From: an uncultured bacterium
Lineage (GTDB): Bacteria; Patescibacteriota; Minisyncoccia; Phycocordibacterales; GWA1-40-21
DNA: 17,552 nucleotides
Assembly (NCBI GenBank): GCA_903868205.1
Contig: CAIPUJ010000103.1
Location: 1 to 17,552, forward strand
Reading direction: 5' to 3'
Shown: positions 5,349 through 12,282 of the stretch, one piece after another
Numbering within the stretch: position 1 is the first letter of the stretch
Layout: every line of letters starts with the position of its first letter
Notes under the pieces: generated by a model
What the model saw: only the letters and a program-made list of their open reading frames with translations
Told to the model about the DNA's origin: nothing
The model's database searches: none
Made by a program: the position numbers and the translations under genes

Positions 5349-5437
5349 TTAGCAATGACCGTCCTTGATATTTTTAATATCTCTTATTGTATCTATTGAT
5401 CTAGCTTGTTCGGTAAGGAATTATTTTTCTGTACTCT
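5349..5437 (-). pseudogene. Decayed 3'-end relic of typA
   Basis: On the minus strand this reads LTEQARSIDTIRDIKNIKD before a stop, compared with LTEQARAKDARKDIKFS at the end of the intact typA at 6877-8676. The DNA around 5404-5417 shares a 14-base identical core with the typA copy at about 6917-6930, and the bases beyond are partly similar. Two in-frame stops upstream of the LTEQAR match show that it is dead. It lies in the intergenic gap after the surface gene at 3569-5332. Short length makes this less certain than the rnhB tail copy. Confidence 0.55.
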
Positions 5438-5453
5438 AAAACTTACATCGTGA

Positions 5454-5459
5454 TATAAT
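5454..5459 (+). promoter_or_regulatory. -10 element of the surface protein at 5466
   Basis: A perfect TATAAT ends 6 bases before the ATG at 5466, so the message is probably leaderless. No clear -35 and no G run are present, so unlike the neighbouring surface gene this one does not look phase variable. Confidence 0.6.
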
Positions 5460-5465
5460 ATTTAT

Positions 5466-6842
5466 ATGAAAAATTATAAAAAAGGTTTTGTGATTCCTCT
5501 AATAATCGCAATTATTGCTTTACTAGGTATTGGCGGAGGTGCTTATGTTTATGTGAATAAAAAGTCTGCGGAGAAATTAGAGAATTCTTTTAAAGAGATT
5601 GCTAAAAATCAGGTGGCAACTACAACTAATACTAGCGAGCGATCTTCAACTACGGAGCCTGTTAGATTAGAGGAATTTGAAAAAACTATAAATAACGGCG
5701 ATTTAAATAGTATAAAAAAATATTTTTCTGACAAAGTATATGTTGTTTTGGATGGGTCGTCATGTTGCGGAGAACAGGATGTAAATTACTTTATTAGCAA
5801 TGCTTTAAGTGGAATAAAGGGTGCTTCTTTCGTTTTTGATCAGAATGATTTACTTGTTAAAGAATATCTTGATTATAAAATTCATCTTGATGGGGACTTA
5901 ATTATAGGTGTTCAATCTAATTCATTAACAAATACAAAAAAAGTTATAGCTTATCGTGTGTCTGGAAATAAGATTGTCTATTTTGTTATAAGTGATTTTA
6001 TAACAAAGTTAACCTCAGAAAATTCAACACCAGCTTCAATTATTACGTCAATCTCAACATCCTCTGGACCTATCGGCACCTCAATTGATATTTTTGGCCA
6101 TAATTTTGCTGGGTTTGAAGGAGACCTTGGTGTTGATATAGAAAATGAGGTTGGAAAAACAGCTTATATATTTAGTTCTTTAGCTGGTGGTTACCCGACA
6201 CTTTATAAGACTATTTATCCTGGTAAGGAGCTAATAAGAATTACAATTCCAGATAAGGTGTGTGAGACAGCTTACTCTGATTCATATAGTGGCAATCCTT
6301 GCAAATCATTTATGGAAATAGTCCCTGGTACTTATAAAATTTCTGTGAAGGGTAATAGTGAGAGAAGTAATGTTGTCATGTTTACGGTTACGTTAGGTGA
6401 TATATGGAAAACTTATAATTTTGAAAGTTTTGAAATAAAATACCCAGAAGACTCGATTGTTGCTTTTAGTAATAAAGAGAACAAAATTAGTGTTCCTTTT
6501 AAAGATGTTGGGTTTTTAAATATCTCAATATTTATACCAGAACAAAATGATTATCCGTGTGGCGGATATGGACCAGGAATAGCATCTAAACATGTTTTTG
6601 AACCAATGATTATTAATGGTGAGAAAATTAATGTGGACACTTGGATAGAAGATGGAGAAAAATATTATGAAAAAACTGGTGATTTAAAAGATAAAAATTT
6701 TTATTCTAAGTCTGGCCAAGTATGTGAAGGGTCTTTTAGTATAATTTATAGGTTTGACTTCAAAGATTTAACTGATAGGACATATTTAGAATCAATTAAT
6801 AAGTTGGTCTCAGGTATTTTATCAACTTTTAAATTTAAATAA
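5466..6842 (+). CDS. Membrane-anchored surface protein with IPT/TIG-like and PsbP-like domains
   Basis: 458 residues. The N-terminal leader and helix (residues 1-33, GFVIPLIIAIIALLGIGG) and the linker through about residue 57 nearly match the gene at 3569. Residues about 65-190 (EEFEKTINNGDLNSIKKYF then alternating strands) could be an NTF2/SnoaL-like fold, which I hold weakly. Residues about 195-310 start with SITSISTSSGPIGTSIDIFG-type sequence, the hallmark of an IPT/TIG Ig-like domain (here written PIGTSIDIFGHNF). The final ~140 residues begin WKTYNFESFEIKYPED, a PsbP-like opening as in the neighbour. Likely exported and tethered; specific function unknown. An intrinsic terminator resembling the rnhB one follows and is shared head-on with typA. 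Confidence 0.8.
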   Translation: MKNYKKGFVIPLIIAIIALLGIGGGAYVYVNKKSAEKLENSFKEIAKNQVATTTNTSERSSTTEPVRLEEFEKTINNGDLNSIKKYFSDKVYVVLDGSSCCGEQDVNYFISNALSGIKGASFVFDQNDLLVKEYLDYKIHLDGDLIIGVQSNSLTNTKKVIAYRVSGNKIVYFVISDFITKLTSENSTPASIITSISTSSGPIGTSIDIFGHNFAGFEGDLGVDIENEVGKTAYIFSSLAGGYPTLYKTIYPGKELIRITIPDKVCETAYSDSYSGNPCKSFMEIVPGTYKISVKGNSERSNVVMFTVTLGDIWKTYNFESFEIKYPEDSIVAFSNKENKISVPFKDVGFLNISIFIPEQNDYPCGGYGPGIASKHVFEPMIINGEKINVDTWIEDGEKYYEKTGDLKDKNFYSKSGQVCEGSFSIIYRFDFKDLTDRTYLESINKLVSGILSTFKFK

Positions 6843-6844
6843 AC

Positions 6845-6873
6845 AAAAAACACTTCATTACGAAGCGTTTTTT
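6845..6873. terminator. Bidirectional terminator between the surface gene and typA
   Basis: Six A (6845-6850), then C-A-CTTC, pair with GAAG-C-GTTTTTT (6862-6873) across an ATTAC loop, with one A-C mismatch. T runs on both strands allow it to stop the plus-strand surface gene and minus-strand typA. It differs from the rnhB terminator at 993-1021 by two bases in the core. Confidence 0.85.
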
Positions 6874-6876
6874 TGA

Positions 6877-8676
6877 TTAACTAAATTTTATATCCTTTCT
6901 CGCATCCTTTGCTCTCGCTTGTTCGGTAAGAAGTCTTTTTCTTAGTCTTACTGTCTTTGGAGTGATTTCTAGATATTCATCTTCTCTCATAGTTTCCAAA
7001 CCTTTTTCAATATCAAGTCTCATTGGTGGGATAAGGTAGAGAGCTTCATCATTTCCAGAAGTTCTCATGTTTGTGAGCTGTTTGTTTTTTGTAGGATTTA
7101 CATTCATATCTTCTCCGTTCAAAACATGCCCAATAACCATACCTTCATATATTTCAATAGCTGGGTCGATATAAAGTACACCTCTTTCTTGTAGATTCCA
7201 AAGTGAGAAGGCCATTGATTTACCTGTGATCATAGAAGTCATAGAACCGAATTCTTGTTTCATTATTTCTCCAGCGAATGGCTTGAAGTCCATAAATCTT
7301 GAACAAATAATTCCCATACCTTTTGTATCTACTACGAACTGTCCTCTGTATCCAAGAAGTCCTCTCGTAGGTATTTCAAAGATCATTCTGATTTGATTAT
7401 CTTTGATCTTCATATCTTTCATAACACCTTTTCTCTTTCCAAGTTTTTCTATTACAGTACCTTGGAATTCTTCTGGTATATCGATAGTGACTTCTTCATA
7501 TGGTTCACATTCTACTCCGTCTATTGTTTTTACAATCGCATGTGGTTGAGATACCTGAAGCTCGAAACCTTCTCTTCTCATGTTTTCAATGAGAATAGCA
7601 ATGTGAAGTTCGCCTCTGCCGTAGACAGTAATAGGTTCTGAATCAAAGTTTACTCTGAGACCAACATTGATTTCCATTTCTTTTTCTAATCTTTCTCTGA
7701 TTTGTCTACCAGTAACAAATTTACCTTCTCTTCCTGCAAAAGGTGAATCATTAACCAAGAAACTCAAAGAGATTGTTGGTTCATCGATATTTATAGCAGG
7801 CATTGACTCCTGATCTTTGTTTTCGCAAATAGTTTCTCCAATGTATGCATCAGAAATACCAGCGATCATAACGATATCTCCAGCAAAAGCTTCTGCTACG
7901 CTTTCTTTTTGAACTCCATTAAAGGTGTAAAGTTTTGTAATTCTAGCTTGTCTAGATTCTCCTGAAGGCATTTTAACAAAAATTGTTTGTCCATCTTTTA
8001 CTTTACCATCATAGATTCTAGCAACGCCGAGTCTTCCTAAGAAGTTGTCGTATGCAAGATTAAAAATCTGAGCTCTGAAAGGAGATGTAAGATTTTTCTC
8101 TGTATTTGCTGGTGCAACTTTTTCCATTATTAAATCAAGCAAGGGCGTAAGATCTACTTGCTCATCTGTAGGATTTTTCATAGCAACTCCTTTTCTGCCG
8201 ATAGCGTAAATTGTTGGGAAATCTAATTGATCGTTGTTTGCTCCAAGTTCCATGAAAAGCTCAAGAACTTCTTCGTGTGCTCTTTCTGGGTTTGCAGCTG
8301 ACTTATCTATTTTATTTATAACTACGATTGGCTTAAGACCAAGCTCTAGAGATTTTTTAAGTACGAAACGAGTTTGAGGCATAGGGCCTTCTTGAGCGTC
8401 TACAACAAGAAGCACAGTATCAATAGAACGAAGAACACGTTCCACTTCAGAACCGAAGTCCGCGTGCCCAGGAGTATCAACGATGTTGATCTTTGTTCCC
8501 TTATATGGAAGGGAAGTGTTTTTTGCATATATAGTAATACCACGCTCTTGTTCGATTTTATTGCTGTCCATACTTACTCCCTCTTCCACAACACCTGCTT
8601 GTTTAAGCATAGCGTCAGTAAGAGTGGTCTTACCATGGTCAACGTGGGCTATAATTGCAATATTTCTTATTTCCAT
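6877..8676 (-). CDS. typA: Ribosome-associated GTPase TypA/BipA
   Basis: TypA/BipA is a translational GTPase that binds the 70S ribosome near the EF-G site and helps ribosome assembly and stress adaptation. The 599-residue length is normal. GTPase motifs are all present: AHVDHGKT (10-17), RGIT (45-48), DTPGH (67-71) and NKID (121-124). EF-Tu-like domain 2 follows (IFNLAYDNFLGRLGVARIYDG), then EF-G-like domains III/V and the TypA-specific C-terminal region with RGLLGYRGQFVVDTKGMG and EAMVIG-like GMVIGHVLNGEDMNVNPTK. Start at ATG 8676 puts the P-loop at the standard distance. No Shine-Dalgarno is seen. It converges on the surface-gene island; a degraded copy of its last codons lies about 1.4 kb away at 5349-5437. 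Confidence 0.96.
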   Translation of the reverse strand: MEIRNIAIIAHVDHGKTTLTDAMLKQAGVVEEGVSMDSNKIEQERGITIYAKNTSLPYKGTKINIVDTPGHADFGSEVERVLRSIDTVLLVVDAQEGPMPQTRFVLKKSLELGLKPIVVINKIDKSAANPERAHEEVLELFMELGANNDQLDFPTIYAIGRKGVAMKNPTDEQVDLTPLLDLIMEKVAPANTEKNLTSPFRAQIFNLAYDNFLGRLGVARIYDGKVKDGQTIFVKMPSGESRQARITKLYTFNGVQKESVAEAFAGDIVMIAGISDAYIGETICENKDQESMPAINIDEPTISLSFLVNDSPFAGREGKFVTGRQIRERLEKEMEINVGLRVNFDSEPITVYGRGELHIAILIENMRREGFELQVSQPHAIVKTIDGVECEPYEEVTIDIPEEFQGTVIEKLGKRKGVMKDMKIKDNQIRMIFEIPTRGLLGYRGQFVVDTKGMGIICSRFMDFKPFAGEIMKQEFGSMTSMITGKSMAFSLWNLQERGVLYIDPAIEIYEGMVIGHVLNGEDMNVNPTKNKQLTNMRTSGNDEALYLIPPMRLDIEKGLETMREDEYLEITPKTVRLRKRLLTEQARAKDARKDIKFS

Positions 8677-8696
8677 CCCGGTACAAAATTTTAATA

Positions 8697-8726
8697 TTTA
8701 TAATCTATTCGACTTGTTTTTGATAA
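8697..8726 (-). promoter_or_regulatory. Candidate typA promoter
   Basis: Read on the minus strand, TTATCA (8721-8726) and TATAAA (8697-8702) are 18 bases apart. The -10 ends 20 bases before the typA ATG, so a short leader without a ribosome binding site would result. Consensus match is moderate. Confidence 0.45.
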
Positions 8727-8800
8727 TTATTTTAAGTGTTCGCTAGTTACATTTTATGCCGGTTGAATTTTTAACGGGACAAGTATTTTGCTACTAATTT

Positions 8801-8818
8801 AAAAAGCGCCTAAAGGCG
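8801..8818 (-). terminator. Second, weak terminator downstream of the receiver-like gene
   Basis: Minus strand: CGCC-TTTA-GGCG stem-loop (8807-8818) followed by C and five T (8801-8805). It backs up the terminator at 8851-8882. The rest of the 8677-8869 gap shows only the typA promoter candidate. Confidence 0.5.
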
Positions 8819-8850
8819 TATTTGAGCTTCTATTAAAACAAATTTTTGGG

Positions 8851-8882
8851 AAAAAGTAAAGCCGACCCTTTATGGGGCCGGC
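8851..8882 (-). terminator. Terminator overlapping the end of the 8870-9253 gene
   Basis: Eight-base arms 8861-8868 and 8875-8882 (GC-rich, one A-C mismatch) enclose a loop of 8869-8874, which contains the gene's TAA (8870-8872). A T-rich tract follows on the minus strand (8851-8860). Confidence 0.75.
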
Positions 8883-9253
8883 TGTTGTGTTTTGAAAATC
8901 ATCGGATGATGGCGTGGGATATGCTTAAGTAGACTACACGGTGTTTCGAAATCGAAATCGCAACCAATTTTATCCATACTTATTCTGATTTTTGGATTCT
9001 CAGATAAAGCTAGGATTATCGGATGATTCGTCATCGTAAGTTTATTTTCCACAACCTTTTTTAAAAGATTTTTTCTGTATTCATCGACAATAATATATCT
9101 TATGTCTAGATTACCATTGATGATATTTTCTACCTCCTTTTCATTTGTGGCGGTAAAAATTATCAAATCGCCTCTTTTTTGTACTGAAGCGAAACCAAGG
9201 AATTCGTTTATAGACTCGAAATCGCCAACATAAAGAACTTTAATTCTTGGCAT
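8870..9253 (-). CDS. Small receiver-like hypothetical protein
   Basis: 127 residues, no firm family match. The pattern of alternating short hydrophobic strands and helices (KVLYVGD, DLIIFTATN, EVENIING, IRYIIVDEYR, PIILALSEN) looks like a CheY/Rossmann-type alpha/beta fold, but the phospho-acceptor and Lys of a true receiver are not evident, so any signalling role is a guess. The ATG is preceded by a purine-rich AAAGGAAA Shine-Dalgarno about 4-5 bases upstream, unlike the leaderless genes elsewhere in the window. It shares organisation with the next gene upstream (9322-9681): own promoter, ribosome site, short alpha/beta protein, and stop codon inside the terminator loop. The two may be distant paralogues or parts of one small regulon. 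Confidence 0.65.
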   Translation of the reverse strand: MPRIKVLYVGDFESINEFLGFASVQKRGDLIIFTATNEKEVENIINGNLDIRYIIVDEYRKNLLKKVVENKLTMTNHPIILALSENPKIRISMDKIGCDFDFETPCSLLKHIPRHHPMIFKTQQPAP

Positions 9254-9284
9254 AAATTTCCTTTCGTTTGATTGTTCTAATAGA

Positions 9285-9313
9285 ATTATATAATATCTTT
9301 TAGAAAAAGTAAA
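9285..9313 (-). promoter_or_regulatory. Promoter of the 8870-9253 gene
   Basis: Minus strand TTTACT (9308-9313) and perfect TATAAT (9285-9290) with a 17-base spacer. The -35 overlaps the T tract and first stem base of the preceding gene's terminator, so terminator and promoter are packed together. Confidence 0.7.
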
Positions 9314-9334
9314 GCCAATCCTTACGGATTGGCT
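9304..9334 (-). terminator. Terminator overlapping the end of the 9322-9681 gene
   Basis: Perfect 9-bp stem AGCCAATCC/GGATTGGCT (9313-9321, 9326-9334) with loop TTAC (9322-9325). The loop contains the gene's TAA stop (9322-9324). Five T follow on the minus strand (9304-9308). Confidence 0.85.
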
Positions 9335-9681
9335 GCTGCTTTCGGTATATAGTTAAAAGCTTCTCCAAGTGTTCTTACAACTGTTTTGTTGTGTTTACTT
9401 AGACAATCACATGAACATCTTGAGCTTCTTTCTATGAGAATTATTTTTATCCCTGTCTTTTCTTTGGCTATTTCATCTATAGTCCTTTTGAAAAGACAGT
9501 GATTACAATCAAATATTATCGCTACCAAGTTCCTTTCTTTTATTATTTTTACAATCTCAAGGGCTGATGGTGGACATACTGCTGCAAGTACATCTATATT
9601 CTTTTTATGAATTCTCGACATTATCAAAACAAAAAGACCTTTCAGTTCACTTTTGTTTACGTATACAATTTTGTTTTTCAC
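9322..9681 (-). CDS. Small receiver-like, Cys-rich hypothetical protein
   Basis: 119 residues with a GTG start at 9681, supported by AAAGGAG (9689-9695) 7 bases upstream. Alternating strands and helices (KIVYVNKSE, IDVLAAVCPP, LVAIIFDCNHC, IKIILIERSS) suggest a small alpha/beta receiver-like fold. Seven cysteines include DCNHC and a C-S-C-D-C cluster that could bind a metal or be redox active; this is inference. No family identified. It is divergent from xfp and transcribed from its own TTGACT promoter. Confidence 0.65.
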   Translation of the reverse strand: MKNKIVYVNKSELKGLFVLIMSRIHKKNIDVLAAVCPPSALEIVKIIKERNLVAIIFDCNHCLFKRTIDEIAKEKTGIKIILIERSSRCSCDCLSKHNKTVVRTLGEAFNYIPKAAANP

Positions 9682-9711
9682 GAAAGAACTCCTTTCTCAA
9701 ATTCAGGGAAA

Positions 9712-9740
9712 ACAATATACCCAGGATGTCATTAAGTCAA
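9712..9740 (-). promoter_or_regulatory. Promoter of the 9322-9681 gene
   Basis: Minus strand TTGACT (9735-9740) with TATTGT (9712-9717) 17 bases away; an overlapping TATATT (9714-9719) gives 15. A leader of roughly 25 bases with a strong Shine-Dalgarno follows. Confidence 0.6.
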
Positions 9741-9848
9741 ATATGTCTTTTTAAAAAAGTTTGATATAAATCTCCCGCTAAAGTTTTTGCCAATGTTTGT
9801 TAAAATTTGTGTTTATAATTAGGGGTGAATTTATTATGAGCATTATGA

Positions 9849-9854
9849 TATAAT
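9849..9854 (+). promoter_or_regulatory. -10 element of the xfp-ackA operon
   Basis: Perfect TATAAT ending 7 bases before the ATG at 9862, so the transcript should be leaderless and this decides the xfp start. A second TATAAT at 9814-9819, with TTGCCA at 9787-9792 but a long 21-base spacer, may be an additional weak promoter. No good -35 matches the proximal -10. Confidence 0.6.
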
Positions 9855-9861
9855 ATTTGGT

Positions 9862-12282
9862 ATGAATTCGAGACAAACAAATTTTATTGGCAAAAATTTT
9901 TTTCGGGTAAACATGAGTAAAGAAATAGAAGGTCTTAAAAAATATGTAAGAGCTACAAATTATCTAACAGTATCTCAAATATATTTACAAAATAATTTTT
10001 TATTAAAAAATAAGCTTTCTTTTGAAGATATTAAGCCTAGGCTTTTAGGACATTGGGGTACTTGCCCAGGGATTAACTTTGTTTATGCTTGTTTGAATAA
10101 TTTAATCAAAAAAACAGATGCAGAAATGATATTTTTGCTTGGCCCGGGGCATGGTTTCCCAGCGCTTCAAGCAAATGTTTTTTTAGAAGATACTCTTTCC
10201 AAATATTATAAAGACGCAACAAGAGATGAAAGGGGAATCGCATACATTTCTAAGCAGTTTAGCTGGCCATATGGTTTCCCTAGTCATGCTAGCCCCGCTA
10301 CTCCAGGAGTAATACTTGAAGGTGGTGAGCTTGGATATTCTCTTTCTACTGCATATGGTGCTGTACTTGATAATCCAGATCTTATTGCTGCATGTTTGGT
10401 TGGTGATGGTGAGGCAGAAACTGGACCTCTCGCTACATCATGGCATTTAAATAAGTTTGTTGATCCAGCAAAAAATGGTGCAGTGCTCCCAATACTTCAT
10501 TTGAATGGTTATAAAATTTCTGGCCCGACAATTTTCGGAAGAATGACAAATACAGATTTGAAAGCTTTGTTTACTGGATATGGATATGAGCCGATTATTG
10601 TGGAGGGTGATGATGACAAAGTATATAAACAAATGGTTTCAGCTTTAAATAGTGCTTATACTTCAATAATTAAAATTCAGAAAAAAGCTAGAAGTCAAAA
10701 GAGTAAACCATATCAATACTTTGCTAGATTTCCGATGATTATTTTAAAAACCCCAAAGGGTTGGACCGGTATAAAAACTCTCGAGGGACAAAAGATAGAA
10801 GGGAATTGTCTCTCACACCAAGTTGTTGGTAAGGATGCGAAGACAAATCAAATTGAACTAGATGCTCTTGGTAAATGGATGAAGTCTTACAGATTTAATG
10901 AAATCTTTGATGAGAAAAAAGGTTTTGATAAGGACGTTTTAGACCTGATTCCGAAGGAGGAATTAAGAATGGGAAATAATCAAAAAGTTTTTGGTATCAA
11001 AAAGGGTGATGACGAAAGAAAATTAATTTTACCTAAAACAGAAGATTTCTCTGTGAAGGTTGATTTCCCTGGGGACACTCAAGTAAGTTCTATGAGAAAA
11101 ATCGGTGCGTATATTTCTGAGACAATGAAATTAAATGAGGGAAAGAGGAATATAAGACTTTTTTCTCCAGATGAAACCTACTCAAACAGACTTCAAGATA
11201 TATTTAATATTACAAAAAGGGCTTTGGCTGGTCCAATAGAAAGCTGGGATACAGACATGGCAAAAGACGGTAGAGTAATAGAAATGCTCTCAGAACACTC
11301 TATGCAAGGCCTAGCACAAGGTTATGCTCTTACAGGAAGATTCGCTATATTTGATTCATATGAAGCCTTTGTCCCGATTGTTTCTAGTATGGCTGATCAG
11401 TATAGTAAGTTTATGAAAATCGCTAGGAAGACAGAATGGCGTGGAGATATTCCATCATTTACATATCTTATTACTTCTTCTGGATGGCGTCAGGAACACA
11501 ATGGCTTCTCCCATCAAAATCCTGGATTCATAGATGGGCTTTTACAAAAGCATAATGAATTTATAAATGTATTTTTCCCAGCAGATGCGAATGAATCATT
11601 AGAGATCATTAAAAAGTCTTTAAATTCATTAAATGAAATAAATATTATTGTTGCAGAAAAGACTCCAGAAGCAGTGTGGCTATCTATAGATCAATCAAAA
11701 AAGGAAATCGAAAATGGTTTGTCTATTTGGGATTTTGCGAGTGAAGAAAATCCAGATATTGTTTTCTCGGCTTGTGGACAGTATCTTATAAAAGAAGCTT
11801 TAGCAGGAATTGATTTGTTGAAAAAAGAAATTCCAGAAGTAAAAGCAAGATTTGTGAATATTGTAGAACTTTCACCGAACACTATTGGTAGCTCGATTAC
11901 AAAAATGAGTGAGGAAAAGTTTGAAGAATATTTTACAAAAGATAAACCGGTGATATTTAATTTCCACGGATATCCTGAGACTTTGAAACAATCACTTTTT
12001 GATTATCAGGCTGTAAACAATAGATTTACGGTTCATGGATATCTAGAAAGCGGTTCAACAACGACACCGTTTGATTTACATGTTAGAAATAAGACAGATA
12101 GGTACACACTACTTATTGAGGCTTTGGAAAAATTAGTAGCTAGTGGTGCTGTAGAGGAAAGTAAGGCGACAAGAGTAATAGAAATTTATAAGCAAAAAAC
12201 TAAAGACCATCTAGACTACATAAAACAAAATGGTATAGATCCTTTAGAAATAGAAAACTGGAAATGGACAAAAAATATTTAA
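9862..12282 (+). CDS. xfp: Xylulose-5-phosphate/fructose-6-phosphate phosphoketolase
   Basis: A thiamine-diphosphate enzyme that splits xylulose 5-phosphate (and often fructose 6-phosphate) with phosphate into acetyl phosphate and glyceraldehyde 3-phosphate (or erythrose 4-phosphate). The 806 residues fit the family. Visible motifs are YLTVSQIYL (35-43), GHWGTCPG (63-70), GPGHGFPA (94-101), the TPP-binding GDGEAETGPLATSWH (181-195), ILHLNGYKISGPT, and the C-terminal HGYLESGSTTTPFDLHVRN stretch. Start at 9862 is favoured by the TATAAT 7 bases upstream; the internal Met at residue 18 (MSKEIEGLKKY) matches more closely the usual family start, so the first 17 residues could be an extension or mis-start. 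It overlaps ackA by 19 bases, an operon that turns acetyl phosphate into ATP and acetate. Confidence 0.96.
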   Translation: MNSRQTNFIGKNFFRVNMSKEIEGLKKYVRATNYLTVSQIYLQNNFLLKNKLSFEDIKPRLLGHWGTCPGINFVYACLNNLIKKTDAEMIFLLGPGHGFPALQANVFLEDTLSKYYKDATRDERGIAYISKQFSWPYGFPSHASPATPGVILEGGELGYSLSTAYGAVLDNPDLIAACLVGDGEAETGPLATSWHLNKFVDPAKNGAVLPILHLNGYKISGPTIFGRMTNTDLKALFTGYGYEPIIVEGDDDKVYKQMVSALNSAYTSIIKIQKKARSQKSKPYQYFARFPMIILKTPKGWTGIKTLEGQKIEGNCLSHQVVGKDAKTNQIELDALGKWMKSYRFNEIFDEKKGFDKDVLDLIPKEELRMGNNQKVFGIKKGDDERKLILPKTEDFSVKVDFPGDTQVSSMRKIGAYISETMKLNEGKRNIRLFSPDETYSNRLQDIFNITKRALAGPIESWDTDMAKDGRVIEMLSEHSMQGLAQGYALTGRFAIFDSYEAFVPIVSSMADQYSKFMKIARKTEWRGDIPSFTYLITSSGWRQEHNGFSHQNPGFIDGLLQKHNEFINVFFPADANESLEIIKKSLNSLNEINIIVAEKTPEAVWLSIDQSKKEIENGLSIWDFASEENPDIVFSACGQYLIKEALAGIDLLKKEIPEVKARFVNIVELSPNTIGSSITKMSEEKFEEYFTKDKPVIFNFHGYPETLKQSLFDYQAVNNRFTVHGYLESGSTTTPFDLHVRNKTDRYTLLIEALEKLVASGAVEESKATRVIEIYKQKTKDHLDYIKQNGIDPLEIENWKWTKNI

